DNA of 7,228 nt from Kiritimatiellia bacterium (GTDB lineage: Bacteria > Verrucomicrobiota > Kiritimatiellia > RFP12 > UBA1067). The stretch lies in assembly GCA_017389885.1 (NCBI GenBank), contig JAFPDR010000203.1:1-7228 (forward strand). The letters run 5' to 3'. Shown piece after piece: positions 5,417 to 7,228 of this stretch. A program made the position numbers and the translations under genes. Below the pieces are notes generated by a model, which saw nothing but the letters and a program-made list of their open reading frames with translations, made no database searches and had not been told where the DNA came from. Positions within the stretch are counted from its first letter, which is position 1; each line of letters starts with the position of its first letter.

Positions 5417-5453
5417 CTGTGTTCCGTCCGCCCCGCGGGCAGGAGAAACACGG
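5417..5453 (+). promoter_or_regulatory. Leader hairpin that may cover the acyl-CoA dehydrogenase ribosome binding site
   Basis: By hand folding, CTGTGTT (5417-5423) pairs with AACACGG (5447-5453, one G-U), TCC (5427-5429) pairs with GGA of the Shine-Dalgarno AGGAG (5441-5445), and GCCC (5430-5433) pairs with GGGC (5437-5440). The structure ends two bases before the ATG. If it forms, initiation would need it to open. No energy was computed, and GC-rich leaders often fold, so a regulatory role is speculative. Confidence 0.35.
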
Positions 5454-5455
5454 TA

Positions 5456-7189
5456 ATGGGCAACTTCTACAGAGACAACAAGGACATCGAGAACGTAATC
5501 GACGCGCTCGACCTCACCGAGGTGGCGACGCTTCTCGAGGAAGACTTCAAGTTCGCGAAGGAATACGACTTCGCGCCGAAGGACGCGGCGGACGCGATCG
5601 ACAACTACAAGCGCGCGATCGACCTGTGCGGCGACATCATGGCGAACCGCATCGCCCCCCTCGCGGAGGAGACAGACCTCGTCGGCAACACTCTGAACGA
5701 GGACGGCTCGGTGACGCGCGCGCCCGGCATGAAGCTCGCGATAGAGCTCTTCGGGAAGACAGGCCTCATGGGCGTGACGATTCCGTACTACCTTGGCGGA
5801 CTCAACATGCCCTGCACCGTCCTTACCGCGTGCAACGACATCGTGAGCCGCGGCGACGCCGGGCTCATGAACCTCTTCGGCCTCCAGGGCATCGCCGAGA
5901 CGATCAACTCCTTCGCCGACGAGGAAATCAAGAAGGAGTACGTCCCGAGGCTCGTCACCGGAGAGTGGACCGGCGCGATGGTGCTAACCGAGCCCGACGC
6001 GGGGTCGGACCTCCAGTCCGTCAAGACGTCGGCCTACCAGGACAAGGACGGAGTCTGGCGCGTCAACGGCGTGAAGCGCTTCATCACGAACGGATGCGGC
6101 GAGGTGCTGCTCGTCCTCGCCCGCACCGAGCCCGAGTTCAGCGACGGACGCGGCCTCAGCTGCCTGCTCGTCGAGAAGGGCCCGTGGGTCAAGGTGCGCC
6201 GCCTCGAGAACAAGCTCGGCATCCACGGCTCGCCCACGTGCGAGATGGTGTTCACCGAGGCGCCGGCGAAGCTGATCGGCCTCAGGAAGCGCGGGCTCAT
6301 CACCTACGTCATGGCCCTCATGAACGGCGCGAGGATGGGCATCGCCGCGCAGGGCACCGGAATCGGCGAGGCCGCGTACCGCGCCGCGCGCGACTACGCC
6401 GCCTCGCGCAGGCAGTTCGGAGTCACGATCGACAGCTTCCCCGCGCTCCGCGAGCTCATGTCCACGATGTCCGTCGAGCTCCAGGCGTCCCGCGCGCTCA
6501 CCTACTACTCCGCGAAGAACGTCGACCTCGAGTCTGGCCTCGGCAGGAAGTTCGAGGCGCTCAAGGGCACGCCCGAGGCGCAGGCAGTGCGCGCCCGCTT
6601 CAAGAAGGCGTCCGCGTTCAACAAGATGCTCACGCCGATGGCGAAGTACTACGGCTCCGAGATGTCCATGCGCAACGCGCAGGGCGCGATCTCGGTGCTC
6701 GGCGGCTCGGGCTTCATGAAGGACTACCCCTGCGAGCGGTACCTGCGCGACAGCCGCATCACGACGATCTACGAGGGCACGTCGCAGCTCCAGGTCGTCG
6801 CCGCGATCGCGGGCGTGACGGGCGGACTCGTCAAGGACGTCATTGCGGACATCCTCGGCAAGGAGGACTGGCACGGGGAGCATCCGCGCATGACGAAGCT
6901 CCTCGAGAGCCTCGACGCCGCGGTGGAGTACGTCAAGGGACGCGAGGACGCGAAGGTCTACCACGACCTCTCCGCGCGCAAGCTCGTGGACGCCGCGATC
7001 GCGCTCGTCGTAGCCGCTCTCTTCGTCAAGCTCGCCGAGAAGTACGACTACAAGAATGCCGCGCTTAACTTCTGGCTGAACGTCGAGTTCCCGCGCGTGA
7101 GGGCCGGCCTCGAGCAGGTCATGTCGGGCTACGTCGGCTCCACGGCCGACTTCGAAACGCTCGCGCCGGCGGTTCCGGCCGAGGACTGA
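5456..7189 (+). CDS. Acyl-CoA dehydrogenase, long form with C-terminal helical extension
   Basis: This FAD enzyme family oxidises acyl-CoA thioesters to 2-enoyl-CoA and passes electrons to electron transfer flavoprotein. The 577-residue product has both classic signatures: MVLTEPDAGSDL at 175-186, and GGSGFMKDYP from residue 416 followed by YLRDSR and IYEGT, where Glu440 is the likely catalytic base in the position used by short- and medium-chain enzymes. Residues from about 460 onward form a mainly helical extension absent from the usual 380-residue members; related 580-600-residue forms exist in many anaerobes. Chain-length specificity cannot be read. The ATG at 5456 is chosen because AGGAG (5441-5445) precedes it by ten bases and the family-like sequence starts there. 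An in-frame GTG at 5405 would add 17 unlike residues only eight bases after the predicted transcript start. Another gene follows after 29 bases with its own ribosome binding site, probably in the same operon. Confidence 0.92.
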   Translation: MGNFYRDNKDIENVIDALDLTEVATLLEEDFKFAKEYDFAPKDAADAIDNYKRAIDLCGDIMANRIAPLAEETDLVGNTLNEDGSVTRAPGMKLAIELFGKTGLMGVTIPYYLGGLNMPCTVLTACNDIVSRGDAGLMNLFGLQGIAETINSFADEEIKKEYVPRLVTGEWTGAMVLTEPDAGSDLQSVKTSAYQDKDGVWRVNGVKRFITNGCGEVLLVLARTEPEFSDGRGLSCLLVEKGPWVKVRRLENKLGIHGSPTCEMVFTEAPAKLIGLRKRGLITYVMALMNGARMGIAAQGTGIGEAAYRAARDYAASRRQFGVTIDSFPALRELMSTMSVELQASRALTYYSAKNVDLESGLGRKFEALKGTPEAQAVRARFKKASAFNKMLTPMAKYYGSEMSMRNAQGAISVLGGSGFMKDYPCERYLRDSRITTIYEGTSQLQVVAAIAGVTGGLVKDVIADILGKEDWHGEHPRMTKLLESLDAAVEYVKGREDAKVYHDLSARKLVDAAIALVVAALFVKLAEKYDYKNAALNFWLNVEFPRVRAGLEQVMSGYVGSTADFETLAPAVPAED

Positions 7190-7218
7190 TGGAGTAAAAC
7201 GGAAAAACAGGAGTCAAG

Positions 7219-7228
7219 ATGGACTACA
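7219..7228 (+). CDS. Start of an unidentified downstream gene, cut by the window edge
   Basis: An ATG at 7219 is preceded five bases upstream by AGGAG (7209-7213), and three codons (Met-Asp-Tyr) are visible before the window ends. The 29-base gap from the acyl-CoA dehydrogenase stop has no promoter-like sequence, so co-transcription is likely. An electron transfer flavoprotein subunit or another acyl-CoA metabolism gene would fit the context, but nothing in three codons supports a specific call. Confidence 0.6.

Noticed and set aside
5347..7068. A 573-codon plus-strand open frame over the acyl-CoA dehydrogenase
   Set aside because: It is another frame of the same gene, Arg-rich with no family motif; the frame ending at 7189 carries the full enzyme signatures.
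7189..7197. Tiny ATG-GAG-TAA frame overlapping the acyl-CoA dehydrogenase stop
   Set aside because: A two-codon frame with no ribosome binding site of its own is expected by chance.

Overview
The window looks like a chromosomal stretch of a GC-rich bacterium of the PVC group, most likely Verrucomicrobiota/Kiritimatiellota. Three things suggest this: a very long GreA-type elongation factor of the kind seen in Chlamydiae and Verrucomicrobia, a DksA-type zinc-finger gene directly followed by lspA (an arrangement I recall from Chlamydia), and a secreted SASA/CE6-type carbohydrate esterase, common in polysaccharide-degrading Kiritimatiellota. The phylum call is inference. I see no RNA gene, insertion sequence, CRISPR array or phage gene, and no gene-free stretch exceeds 300 bases.

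Layout. Positions 1-237 (minus strand) hold the start of an NfnA/SudB-type flavoprotein subunit gene that continues off the left edge and carries an apparent one-base insertion in a run of six Gs. An 86-bp divergent promoter region follows. On the plus strand come an exported SASA-domain esterase (324-1187), a 698-residue GreA-domain protein (1290-3386), a DksA/TraR zinc-finger protein with a histone H1-like Lys/Ala/Pro tail (3431-4189), lspA (4189-4653), a shortened miaA (4626-5309), an acyl-CoA dehydrogenase (5456-7189), and the first three codons of another gene at the right edge.

How the parts work together. Both central regulators, GreA and the DksA-like protein, belong to families that reach into the RNA polymerase secondary channel, and here they are adjacent and both carry unusual N-terminal additions. 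The dksA-like gene, lspA and miaA overlap and form one tightly coupled operon. The flavoprotein and acyl-CoA dehydrogenase at the two ends belong to redox and fatty or organic acid metabolism.

The strongest signal beyond the genes is a promoter style. All five transcription units begin with the same extended -10 element (TGRTATAATRT) and lack a recognisable -35 box. One of these promoters uses the stop codon of the gene before it as its TG motif, and another appears to drive a nearly leaderless mRNA. Other points to re-examine are the frameshift in the flavoprotein gene, the miniaturised MiaA, and a leader hairpin that may cover the ribosome binding site of the acyl-CoA dehydrogenase gene.
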